A DNA stretch of 30,072 nucleotides from an uncultured Lysobacter sp. (lineage in GTDB: Bacteria > Pseudomonadota > Gammaproteobacteria > Xanthomonadales > Xanthomonadaceae). Positions 22,902 to 30,072 of this stretch are shown here, piece after piece; within the stretch, counting starts at the first letter, position 1; each line of letters begins with the position of its first letter. The position numbers and the translations under genes were made by a program. The stretch covers positions 1 to 30,072 of the forward strand of contig CAMLID010000037.1 in NCBI GenBank assembly GCA_946480055.1, read 5' to 3'. The notes under the pieces were generated by a model that was not told where the DNA came from, ran no database searches, and saw only the letters and a list, made by a program, of their open reading frames with translations.

Positions 22902-23810
22902 TTATTTCGACTGCGCGTCCCAGCGTCGCAGTGCATGTTCGACCGCATCGACGCCGCGTGCGGCGGCGACCGGGTCGATCTGACCGACGGTGTCGGCGTC
23001 GCTGTGGATCACCTGCATGACCTTGGCCTGGGTCTTGTTCTTCTTGCCGGCGTAGGCGTCCAGGATCAGCTGGATTTCGCCGGCGCCGATCAGGGAATAC
23101 GACACCGCCGGCCAGCCGGCCTTGACGAAGGCGAGGTGGTCGGAAGGCGGGTATTTGTCGCCGGCGGACAAGCTCAGCGCGGCGGCGTCGCTGGCCTCAC
23201 GCGTGGCCGCGACCAGCGGCTGGTTCGGATCGGGCGTCATCATCCACAAGGTGTCGCCCCAGCCGAACACGTCGAAGTTGACGTACAGGGCCGGCTTGAC
23301 CGCGCCGTTGGCGACGTAGGCCTTGGCACCGAGCAGGCCGCGCTCCTCGAGATCCCAGAACGCGACCGCGACGCGATGGTGCTGCAAGGGGTCGCGCTTG
23401 AAGCGTTCGGCCAGGGCCAGCACGACCGCGCTGCCGGAGGCGTTGTCGGTAGCGCCGTGGCCGGCGTCGACTTTGTCCGAATGCGCGCCCAGCAACAGCA
23501 GCGGCGCATCGGCGGCGCCGGACACGTCGGCGAGCAGGTTTTCGCCGTGATGTTCGCCGGAAGCAAACGGCACGCCGTGCCACAGCACACCCATGCCGTG
23601 CAGGCGGCGCTGGATCGCGCTGCGACGGTCGCCGGCGGCGCTGCTGTCCGAGATCGCGCTTACGTCGGCGAGCCAGCTGGCTGCGGCCGGCTGAGCTGCG
23701 GCATCCACGCTCGGCGGCGGCGATTCGACCGCCGCGCTGTGCCGGGTCTGTGCGCAGGCGGCGATCGCGAGGCTGAGGCTGAGAGCGACGATGCGGGTTT
23801 TGTACGCCAT
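22902..23810 (-). CDS. M28 family metallopeptidase lipoprotein
   Basis: 302-residue predicted lipoprotein. MAYKTRIVALSLSLAIAAC carries the lipobox I-A-A-C. The mature part is a di-zinc exopeptidase of family M28 (aminopeptidase Y/S-like). Metal-binding and catalytic features are all present: HSDKVDAGHGATDNASGSA (first His and bridging Asp), FWDLEERGLLGA (catalytic Glu and metal Glu), VNFDVFGWGD (Asp) and the final VIHSDADTVGQID (His). The ATG at 23810 follows AAAGGAACTCAA and gives a proper signal peptide; the frame extends 22 codons further upstream, but that part lacks a signal. It probably removes N-terminal residues from peptides in the periplasm. No link to its neighbours is visible; the response-regulator gene diverges from it. 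Confidence 0.92.
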   Translation of the reverse strand: MAYKTRIVALSLSLAIAACAQTRHSAAVESPPPSVDAAAQPAAASWLADVSAISDSSAAGDRRSAIQRRLHGMGVLWHGVPFASGEHHGENLLADVSGAADAPLLLLGAHSDKVDAGHGATDNASGSAVVLALAERFKRDPLQHHRVAVAFWDLEERGLLGAKAYVANGAVKPALYVNFDVFGWGDTLWMMTPDPNQPLVAATREASDAAALSLSAGDKYPPSDHLAFVKAGWPAVSYSLIGAGEIQLILDAYAGKKNKTQAKVMQVIHSDADTVGQIDPVAAARGVDAVEHALRRWDAQSK

Positions 23811-23953
23811 TTGAGTTCCTTTGCCTGACGGATCGACTGCAGTTTGCACAGCAGGCGAATTGATCGAATGTGCCATAGGTTCGCGCCGGCTTGCGTGCCT
23901 CGCGGGTGCCGCGTAGCCTCGCTCGCAGTGGGCCGACTGCGGCCGGGGACAGC

Positions 23954-24601
23954 ATGACGATACGCGTCTATCTCGTCGACGATCACGCGCTGGTGCGGGC
24001 CGGTCTGCGCATGATTCTGTCGGCCGAAACCGACATCGAGGTCGTCGGCGACGCCGAGAGCGGCGAGATCGCGCTGCCCGAAATCCGCAAGCTGTGCCCC
24101 GACGTGGTGCTGTGCGATCTGCATCTGCCCGGCTACAGCGGCCTGGAAGTGACCGAGCGCGTGGTCAAGGGCAACCACGGCACGCGTGTGGTCATCGTGT
24201 CGGTGCTGGAGGACGGGCCGATGCCGCAGCGCCTGCTCGCGGCGGGCGCATCGGGTTACGTCAACAAGGGCGGCGACGCGGCCGAACTGCTGCGCGCGGT
24301 GCGCGATGTCGCGCGCGGCAAGCGCTACCTCTCGAGCGCGATCGCGCAGAACATCGCCCTGGCGAAATCCGACGGCGGCGCTTCGCCGTTCGACGAACTG
24401 TCGCCTCGCGAGATCGAGATCGCCTTGCTGCTGGTACAGGGCCTGCGCCAGGAAGAGATCGCCAAGAAGCTCAGCCTCAGCGCCAAGACCGTCAACACCC
24501 ACAAGACGCGGCTGTTCAACAAGCTGGCGGTGGAGGACACGATCGCATTGGCGCGGCTGGCGGGGCAGTACGGGCTGGCGGATCCGGCGCACGCGTTGTA
24601 G
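23954..24601 (+). CDS. Response regulator, NarL/FixJ (GacA/UvrY-like)
   Basis: 215-residue two-component response regulator. The receiver domain (1-120) has the acidic pocket Asp9/Asp10, phospho-acceptor Asp55 in VVLCDLHLPG, the signalling Ser83 and Lys105 in YVNKGGD. The LuxR-type output domain (about 145-207) is LSPREIEIALLLVQGLRQEE, IAKKLSLSAKTVNTHKTRLF and NKLAVEDTIALARLAGQYGL. The NKLAVEDTIAL..LAGQYGL ending resembles GacA/UvrY/SirA regulators that drive small RNAs of the Csr/Rsm system, but orthology is not proven by sequence alone. No sensor kinase lies beside it, which is also typical for GacA. The start at 23954 matches the family N-terminus MTIRVYLVDDH; a clear Shine-Dalgarno sequence is lacking (GGGGAC). 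Confidence 0.93.
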   Translation: MTIRVYLVDDHALVRAGLRMILSAETDIEVVGDAESGEIALPEIRKLCPDVVLCDLHLPGYSGLEVTERVVKGNHGTRVVIVSVLEDGPMPQRLLAAGASGYVNKGGDAAELLRAVRDVARGKRYLSSAIAQNIALAKSDGGASPFDELSPREIEIALLLVQGLRQEEIAKKLSLSAKTVNTHKTRLFNKLAVEDTIALARLAGQYGLADPAHAL

Positions 24602-24756
24602 CCGGCGGAGCGGCCGCGATCGCGCCGCGCAGGTTTTCTTTACTGGCCGGCGTGGACCGTCCAGCGCGGCTTCGTGCCGCGTGGGCGATGCGCAGGGGAT
24701 GCCCCGACGGTCGGGCCGGGTTCGCAAGACGCAAAGAAATCGGACGACGCCAAAAG

Positions 24757-24783
24757 AAACGGGCCGCATTGCGCGGCCCGTTT
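24757..24783 (-). terminator. Rho-independent terminator of rne (possibly bidirectional)
   Basis: Perfect 11-bp stem AAACGGGCCGC / GCGGCCCGTTT (24757-24767 with 24773-24783) with a 5-base loop. It lies 23 bases after the rne stop codon. Read on the minus strand it is followed by a T-rich CTTTTGG, as expected for an intrinsic terminator. The plus-strand response-regulator gene ends 156 bases away and could use the same hairpin. Confidence 0.8.
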
Positions 24784-24806
24784 GCGTTACTGCGATGTCG
24801 CGCGGA

Positions 24807-27800
24807 TCAGGCGCGGTGCGCGTCGTCGTCCGGCTTGCCTTCGGCAGCGGCCTGGCCTTCGACCGCGGCATCCGGCGCGGCCGGGGCCGGGGTCGCCGGA
24901 CGCGGCTGCGGGACCGGGTCGAACAGGCTGGCGGTGTGCGGCACCGACGGTGCGGCTTCGCTGCGCGGCTCGGCGACCTTGTCGACTTCGGCGTTGGCCG
25001 GGGTCGGCGTGGCGGCTTCGATCGACTGAGTGGCGGCCGGGACGATCTTCTCGACCACGGTCTCCTCGACCGCGACCGGAGCCGGTACGACTTCGGGCTC
25101 GACCACGACCGGTTCCACGAGCCCGGCTTCGACCACGACGGTCGATTCGGGCGTCGTCACCGGAGCGTCGGCCTTGGGCGCGGTGGGCTGCAGGAACTTC
25201 GGCACGATCGGGCCGTCGTCCAGGGCTTCCACGACCGGCTTGGGCGCCTCAAAGGGCTTCGGAGCCTCGTACGCCTTCGGAGCTTCATAGGCCTTCGGGG
25301 TTTCGGCCTTCGGCGCTTCGTAAGCCTTCGGAGCCTCGTAGGGCTTCGGTGCTTCGTAAGCCTTGGGCGCGACGGTTTCAGCGGCGACGACTGCTGCGGC
25401 CGGGGCGGCAGCCACCGGCGCCGGCGCGATGGCCTCGGCGGCGACGACGGCCGGTGCCGGCTCGACGGCGGTCGGCGTGGCGGCATCCGGACTGGCGGTC
25501 ACCGACTCGGCAACCACGGGCTCGGCGGCGACCGTAGCGGCTGCAACCGGTGCTGTTACAACCGGAGCGGCAGCGGCCGGTGCAGGCGCCGACGGCGCAG
25601 CGAAGCTCGGCTGGGCCGGCTCGATGCGTTCGGCAGCGGCCGGTTCGAAGCGCGCGGGCTCGCGGGTTTCGACAGCGGGCTTGCTCTCGGCGGCGAACGA
25701 CGACGTAGCGATGGCGGCGCCGGCTGCGGCGACGCTCGCCACGACCGGAGTCGCGCCAGCGCTGGCGGCCGGTGCGGCCGGCTTGGCCGGTGCCGAATTG
25801 TCGTCGTCGAAGTCGAACTCGGGTTGCGAGCGGTTCGCGGCGGCGACCGGAGTCGCGCCGTGCTCGTCGCCGGCGTCGTCGTCGTCGTCGCTCAGGACGT
25901 CGTCGTGCAACTGCGCTTCACCGGCGGCGCCGGCTTCGCCCGCACCGCGACGACGGCGGCGACCGCCGCGACGGCCACGACGGCGGCGTCCGCTGCCTTC
26001 GCCGGCAGCGTCGTCGGCTGCGGCGCCGTTCTCGTTGCTGGTGTTGACCGCGGCTTCGCGCTGGACCGTCTCCGCGGCGGCCACGGCTTCGCCGGTCGCG
26101 GCAGCGACGGCGGGCAGGGCGGCGGCGGCTGCGATCACCGGCACGTTCAGCGCATCGACGTCGGCCGGCTTAGGCGCCTGAGCCTGGGTCGGCTTGGGCT
26201 CACGCGGCGGACGCGGAGCGTTGTTGGCCTGCGCCTGCTGCTGCGGTTGGGCGTTGACGGCGCGCTCTTCGTTCTGCTGCGGCTTGGGCTGCTTCGGCTG
26301 CTGCTGTTGCTGCTGCTGCTGCTTCGGTTGTTGCGGCTGCTGCTGCTTGGCCGGCTGTTCCTGCTTGGCGCGGTTGGGCTGCGGCTGGCCGCCCTGGGCT
26401 TGGGCCTGCTGCGGCTTGTCGCGGCGCTGCTCGTCGCGGCGGGCGCCATCGCGGCCGCCCTTGCCGTTGCGGCCTTCGTTGCGGCCGTCGCGACGCTGGC
26501 CGCCACGGTCGTTGCGATCGCTACGGCCGCGGCCGTCCTGCGAGCGTGCGGCCGGGGCCGGCGCGGCGGGAGCAGCGGCCTGGCCGCCGCGGAAGAGGTT
26601 CATGAGGCGTCCGAACAGGCCGACCTGCGGCGCTGCCACCGCCACCGGCGCGGCGACGGCCGCCACGACCGGCTCTTCGCGCGGCTCGCGCATCGGAGCG
26701 GGCTGGGCCGGCTTGACGTTGGTCACCATCGGCGCATCCGGGATGTTCAGATGGGCCTTGGTCAGGGCGTGGGTCGGCAGCTTGCGCGGGGTGCCGCGCT
26801 GGTAGCTGGGCTTGCTCGACTCCTCGCCGATCTCGTTCTCTCGGATCCGGGTGACCTCGTAGTGCGGGGTCTCCAGCTGATCGTCGGCGACGATCACGAT
26901 CGGCGAATCGTGGCGCTGCTCGATCTCGCTGAGGGCGCGGCGCTTCTCGTTGAGCAGGTAGTTGGCGATCTCGGTCGGGGCCTGCACCAGCACCTGGCCG
27001 GTGTTCTCCTTCATGGCGTGCTCTTCGGCCACGCGCAGGATCGACAGCGACAGCGACTCGACGCTGCGCATGCGGCCGTGGCCGTCGCAACGCGGGCAGA
27101 CCAGCTGGCTGGACTCGCCCAGCGACGGGCGCAGGCGCTGGCGGCTGAGTTCGAGCAGGCCGAAACGCGAGATGCGGCCGATCTGGACGCGCGCGCGGTC
27201 CTGCTTGAGCGCGTTCTGCAGCTTGTTCTCGACCTCGCGCTGGTGGCGGTTGGACGACATGTCGATGAAGTCGATGACCACCAGGCCGCCGAGGTCGCGC
27301 AGGCGCATCTGGCGCGCGACTTCCTCAGCCGCTTCCAGATTGGTGTTGAACGCGGTTTCCTCGATGTCGCCGCCCTTGGTGGCGCGCGCCGAGTTCACGT
27401 CGACCGCGGTCAGGGCCTCGGTCTGGTCGATCACCAGGGCGCCGCCGGAGGGCAGGCGCACGGTGCGCTCGTAGGCGTTTTCGATCTGCGATTCGATCTG
27501 GAAGCGGTTGAACAGCGGAGTGTCGTCGCCGTACTTCTTCAGCTTGCGCAGGTTGTGCGGCATGACCTGTTCGACGAAATCGCGCGCTTCGGCGTACATC
27601 TCGTCGGTGTCGACCAGGATTTCGCCGATGTCCGGGCGCATGTAGTCGCGCAAGGCGCGGATGATCAGGCGCGATTCCTGGTAGATCAGGAACGGCGAGG
27701 GCTTGCTCAGGGCGCCCTCGGCGATCGACTTCCAGACCTGCAGCAAGTAGTCCAGGTCCCACTGCAGTTCTTCGGCGTCGCGACCGACGCCGGCGGTGCG

Positions 27801-28301
27801 GATGATCACGCCCATGTCGTCGGGGATGGCGAGCTTGTCCATCGCCTCCTTGAGGGCGGCGCGGTCGTCGCCCTCGATCCGGCGCGAGACGCCGCCGGCG
27901 GTGGGCGAGTTCGGCATCAGCACCATGTAGCGGCCGGCCAGGGAGATGAACGTGGTCAGGGCGGCGCCCTTGTTGCCGCGCTCTTCCTTGTCGACCTGGA
28001 CCACCACTTCCTGGCCTTCGCGCAGGAGCTCGCGCAGGCCGGCCTTGTTATGGTCGACGCCGGCCTGGAAGTAGTCGCGGGAGATTTCTTTCAGCGGCAG
28101 GAAGCCGTGGCGCTCGGCGCCGTATTCCACGAACGCCGCTTCGAGCGAGGGCTCGAGGCGGGTGATGCGGCCCTTGTAGATGTTGGACTTCTTCTGTTCC
28201 TTGGCCGGTTGTTCGATGTCGATGTCGTACAGGTTCTGGCCGTCGACGATCGCGACGCGCAGTTCTTCCGCCTGCGTCGCATTGATCAGCATGCGCTTCA
28301 T
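24807..28301 (-). CDS. rne: Ribonuclease E
   Basis: 1164-residue essential endoribonuclease and degradosome scaffold that cuts A/U-rich single-stranded RNA and matures rRNA and tRNA. The ATG at 28301 follows GAGGAA at 8 bases and gives the canonical [21 protein letters not shown]1 domain is about 39-120 ([20 protein letters not shown]). The DNase I-like catalytic site has Asp301 (TAVDVNS) and Asp344 (VVIDFIDM), equivalent to E. coli Asp303 and Asp346. The Zn-link is CPRC at 402-405. The C-terminal half is low complexity: Arg-rich RNA-binding stretches ([18 protein letters not shown] and [20 protein letters not shown]), a Gln/Pro-rich part, long Ala/Pro/Val segments and a tandem EAPKAY repeat. 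Divergent from rluC across a long leader, as in E. coli. Confidence 0.97.
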   Translation of the reverse strand: MKRMLINATQAEELRVAIVDGQNLYDIDIEQPAKEQKKSNIYKGRITRLEPSLEAAFVEYGAERHGFLPLKEISRDYFQAGVDHNKAGLRELLREGQEVVVQVDKEERGNKGAALTTFISLAGRYMVLMPNSPTAGGVSRRIEGDDRAALKEAMDKLAIPDDMGVIIRTAGVGRDAEELQWDLDYLLQVWKSIAEGALSKPSPFLIYQESRLIIRALRDYMRPDIGEILVDTDEMYAEARDFVEQVMPHNLRKLKKYGDDTPLFNRFQIESQIENAYERTVRLPSGGALVIDQTEALTAVDVNSARATKGGDIEETAFNTNLEAAEEVARQMRLRDLGGLVVIDFIDMSSNRHQREVENKLQNALKQDRARVQIGRISRFGLLELSRQRLRPSLGESSQLVCPRCDGHGRMRSVESLSLSILRVAEEHAMKENTGQVLVQAPTEIANYLLNEKRRALSEIEQRHDSPIVIVADDQLETPHYEVTRIRENEIGEESSKPSYQRGTPRKLPTHALTKAHLNIPDAPMVTNVKPAQPAPMREPREEPVVAAVAAPVAVAAPQVGLFGRLMNLFRGGQAAAPAAPAPAARSQDGRGRSDRNDRGGQRRDGRNEGRNGKGGRDGARRDEQRRDKPQQAQAQGGQPQPNRAKQEQPAKQQQPQQPKQQQQQQQQPKQPKPQQNEERAVNAQPQQQAQANNAPRPPREPKPTQAQAPKPADVDALNVPVIAAAAALPAVAAATGEAVAAAETVQREAAVNTSNENGAAADDAAGEGSGRRRRGRRGGRRRRRGAGEAGAAGEAQLHDDVLSDDDDDAGDEHGATPVAAANRSQPEFDFDDDNSAPAKPAAPAASAGATPVVASVAAAGAAIATSSFAAESKPAVETREPARFEPAAAERIEPAQPSFAAPSAPAPAAAAPVVTAPVAAATVAAEPVVAESVTASPDAATPTAVEPAPAVVAAEAIAPAPVAAAPAAAVVAAETVAPKAYEAPKPYEAPKAYEAPKAETPKAYEAPKAYEAPKPFEAPKPVVEALDDGPIVPKFLQPTAPKADAPVTTPESTVVVEAGLVEPVVVEPEVVPAPVAVEETVVEKIVPAATQSIEAATPTPANAEVDKVAEPRSEAAPSVPHTASLFDPVPQPRPATPAPAAPDAAVEGQAAAEGKPDDDAHRA
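25230..25371 (-). repeat. Tandem [16 protein letters not shown] repeat inside rne
   Basis: About residues 977-1024 of RNase E consist of eight or so six-residue units of the form EAPKAY, with PY, PF and ET variants. The DNA units keep a common CCTTCGGAGCTTCGTA-like core, so they arose by tandem duplication and probably vary in number between strains. A Lys/Tyr-containing disordered repeat could be a partner-binding or RNA-binding tether. Confidence 0.85.
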
Positions 28302-28818
28302 TGTTGCGTTCCTCGCGCGCTCTACCGCGCGGAACGCCATGGCGTTTCGCTATCTGGGAACCGAAGCTCCGCCGTCGCGGCCTGTACGCAGCAGGGCGGC
28401 GAACCGCTCTGCGCCCGGCGCGCGCCGGCGAAACTTCCACTACCAGCGCTTCTACACCACGGCACGCCGCGGGAGCGCTTATTTCTTTGTTGCCTGACTT
28501 TCGGACCGGCGACGCGAACGTCGCTCGGGGCGGGGGCCCGGCGGCAGCCTTCGGTTTGAACCGGGGCGCCGCACGGGTCGTGTTCATCGCGATGGTGTCG
28601 CCCCTGCGGGAGAACCACCGGGCGAGGGCGGGTTCCGCCGGACCGTCGCTGCTAACATGGCTACCCCGTGGGCAGTGGTTAGACGCGGACCGGAATCGCG
28701 AAGAGGGGCTTTCGGCCCAATCCTGCGGTCATGCCCTTCTGGCGCGACCTGCGGGACAACTCCCAGCGAAATCAAAACCTTATCTCGCGTCGCGAGTGTA
28801 ACAGATAACGCTTTCCGG
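28302..28818. other. Long divergent intergenic region between rne and rluC
   Basis: 517 bases without a supported gene. It must carry the promoters and leaders of both genes. E. coli rne has a long 5' leader used for autoregulation by RNase E, and the length here would allow the same, but I could not identify conserved leader hairpins. A 13-base palindrome CTCGCGTCGCGAG lies at 28784-28796, 23 bases before the rluC start, and might be an operator. Confidence 0.45.
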
Positions 28819-29778
28819 ATGACCTCTCCAGCCAACACCGCCACGGGCCCCGGCGCCCGCACCATTCGTGTGCCAGATGATCGTGAAGGTCAGCGGCTCG
28901 ACAACTTCCTGCTCGGCCAGCTCAAAGGGGCGCCCCGTTCATTAATTTATAAGCTGGTCCGTTCCGGCCAGGTCCGCGTGAACGGCGGCCGCGCCAAGGC
29001 CGAGCGCAAGCTCGAGGCCGGGGACGAGGTGCGCATTCCGCCGGTCCGTCTCAGCGAGGTCGGAGAAAAGGCCGCGCCGCCCAAGGGCTTCATGGACGCC
29101 CTGGACGCGGCCATCGTCTACGAGGACGCGCGCCTGCTGGCCCTGAACAAGCCCTCCGGCGTCGCCAGCCACGGCGGCAGCGGGATCAGCTTCGGCGCCA
29201 TCGAGACCCTGCGCGCGCTGCGGCCGGGTCAGACCCTGGAACTGGTCCACCGCCTGGATCGCGACACCTCGGGGCTGCTGATCGTGGCCAAGAAGCGCTC
29301 GGCGCTGACCGAGATGCAGGCCCTGATGCGCGAGGACGGCTGTATCGCCAAACGCTACCTGGCGCTGCTGACCGGGCGCCTGCCCGACGGGGTGATGAGC
29401 GTGGACGCGCCGCTGCACATCGGCCTGCGCCAGGGCGGCGAGCGCCACGTTCAGGTCCACCGCGACGGCAAGGCCTCGCTCAGTCACTTCAAGGTGCTGG
29501 AGCGGCGCGGCGGGCAGTCCTATTGCGAGGTCCGGATCGAGACCGGCCGCACCCACCAGATCCGCGTCCACGCCCAGCACATCGGCCATGCCGTGGCCGG
29601 CGACGACAAGTACGGCGATCCGGAGGCCAACAAGCGCCTGCGCGACCAGGCCGGGCTGCGGCGGTTGTTCCTGCACGCCTCGACGCTGGAGTTCGCGCTC
29701 GACGGCGGGCGCGAACCGTATCTGTTGAATGCGCCGTTGGCGCCGGAGCTGATCGAAGTGCTGGATCGGTTGGCCTGA
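28819..29778 (+). CDS. rluC: 23S rRNA pseudouridine synthase RluC
   Basis: 319-residue RluA-family pseudouridine synthase; RluC modifies U955, U2504 and U2580 of E. coli 23S rRNA. An N-terminal S4 RNA-binding domain (about 15-80, VPDDREGQRLDNFLLGQLKG then RSLIYKLVRSGQVRVNGGRA) precedes the catalytic domain. The catalytic Asp is Asp147 in LVHRLDRDTSGLLIVAKK. Further family blocks are RYLALLTGRLP and IETGRTHQIRVHAQHIGHAV with DDKYGD. The ATG at 28819 gives the usual length; the open frame reaches an ATG at 28657, but that extension is not family-like. The RBS is weak. Divergent orientation to rne is the conserved arrangement in gamma-proteobacteria and supports the RluC rather than RluD or RluA assignment. 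Confidence 0.94.
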   Translation: MTSPANTATGPGARTIRVPDDREGQRLDNFLLGQLKGAPRSLIYKLVRSGQVRVNGGRAKAERKLEAGDEVRIPPVRLSEVGEKAAPPKGFMDALDAAIVYEDARLLALNKPSGVASHGGSGISFGAIETLRALRPGQTLELVHRLDRDTSGLLIVAKKRSALTEMQALMREDGCIAKRYLALLTGRLPDGVMSVDAPLHIGLRQGGERHVQVHRDGKASLSHFKVLERRGGQSYCEVRIETGRTHQIRVHAQHIGHAVAGDDKYGDPEANKRLRDQAGLRRLFLHASTLEFALDGGREPYLLNAPLAPELIEVLDRLA

Positions 29779-29790
29779 TAGCTGGCGTGA

Positions 29791-29850
29791 GCGGTGCGGT
29801 GCGCTTCGGCTTACCGCACCCTACGGCGCTGGTGCGGTTGTCACCGCATC
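29791..29850. repeat. Two related hairpins downstream of rluC
   Basis: GGTGCGGT (29793-29800) pairs with ACCGCACC (29813-29820) around a 12-base loop containing CTTCGGC. It is followed by a second hairpin, TGCGGT/ACCGCA (29833-29838 with 29843-29848). The sequence GTGCGCTTCGGCTTACCGCACCC resembles a short intergenic repeat common in proteobacteria. It may also serve as the rluC terminator. Confidence 0.5.
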
Positions 29851-29909
29851 CCGCGGTCTGAGGCGGTACGGCCCTATGGCAATGAACCGCCGCCGCAATG
29901 CTGGCGTCG

Positions 29910-30072
29910 TCAGGCTTTGCTGTGGGGTAGGAGCGGCGTAAGCCGCGACCGCGTAGTTCCGGCATATCGCCGCCGATAGCGAATCTCGACATCGGTCAGG
30001 CCGTGCCATTTTTCGGGAAGCGGAAGAAAACTCTTTACGAGGAACGACAGCTCTTTCGCCAGAATCGTCAGT
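29910..30072 (-). pseudogene. lysS: Lysyl-tRNA synthetase fragment truncated at a REP-like element
   Basis: The minus-strand frame entering from the right edge reads [19 protein letters not shown], then [17 protein letters not shown]. This matches the class II LysRS segment at the end of the anticodon-binding domain (family pattern ELxxLxKxLRPLPxKxHGLxDxExRYRxRYxDLI). Right after RYRRRY (codon ending at 29964) the similarity stops and the frame runs through the REP-like unit at 29923-29950 to a TGA at 29910. The aminoacylation domain with motifs 1-3, about two thirds of the protein, is therefore missing. It is probably a remnant of a duplicated or displaced lysS; a functional copy must exist elsewhere. 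How far the upstream part extends is outside the window. Confidence 0.75.
29923..29950. repeat. Single REP-like unit at the lysS break point
   Basis: TGGGGTAGGAGCGGCGTAAG continuing to CCGCGACC, a near-identical copy of the units at 15719-15799 and 19822-19850. It begins about 13 bases past the last codon with LysRS similarity. Confidence 0.88.

Noticed and set aside
24186..28559. Very long plus-strand open frame (over 1400 codons) opposite rne
   Set aside because: It lies antisense to a complete RNase E gene, is extremely Arg/Leu/Gly-rich, and exists because high-GC coding sequence avoids stops on the other strand. No domain is recognisable.

Overview
The window is high-GC chromosomal DNA. 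It looks like a member of the Lysobacteraceae/Xanthomonadaceae, most likely Lysobacter or a close relative. That placement is an inference from gene content: a TonB-dependent receptor with a carboxypeptidase-regulatory domain under a LacI repressor, a divergent rne/rluC pair, and repeated REP-like units related to GTAGGAGCGACGTAAGTCGC in several gaps. No rRNA, CRISPR array or transposase gene was seen.

Layout. Positions 1-445 hold the 5' end of scpA (minus). Next come a secreted metzincin protease (minus) and an overlapping yciI-bolA pair (plus). Positions 3173-15541 form a carbohydrate-uptake locus on the plus strand: LacI regulator, large TonB-dependent receptor, GH144-like lipoprotein (the endo-beta-1,2-glucanase family), sugar-binding lipoprotein, two overlapping MalF/MalG-type permeases, and a 1.1-kilo-residue discoidin/six-hairpin glycosidase-like protein. 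Matching 14-base palindromes lie just before lacI and before the receptor gene, so the repressor probably controls both itself and the locus. No ABC ATPase is encoded here. After a REP-rich gap come azoR and a divergent LysR gene, then tRNA-Ser(UGA).

The most notable region is 17890-19378 (minus strand). It has lower G+C and encodes a cytochrome P450 whose I-helix lacks the usual acid-alcohol pair. Directly upstream is a gene for a 32-residue peptide ending in WRTWPYWVEF, in which three Trp are spaced i, i+3, i+6. The peptide has its own Shine-Dalgarno sequence and a TTGACA/extended -10 promoter, and a 12-bp hairpin separates it from the P450. This is the layout of a minimal P450-crosslinked RiPP cluster (biarylitide, cittilin, atropopeptide or cihunamide-like), and it is my main candidate for an undescribed system.

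The right third carries ordinary genes: a small conserved protein, a PLD-type cardiolipin synthase-like protein, a PEP mutase/isocitrate lyase family enzyme, an M28 peptidase lipoprotein, a NarL/GacA-type response regulator, RNase E with a long repetitive C-terminal scaffold, and RluC. At the extreme right edge is a lysyl-tRNA synthetase fragment broken off at a REP-like element.
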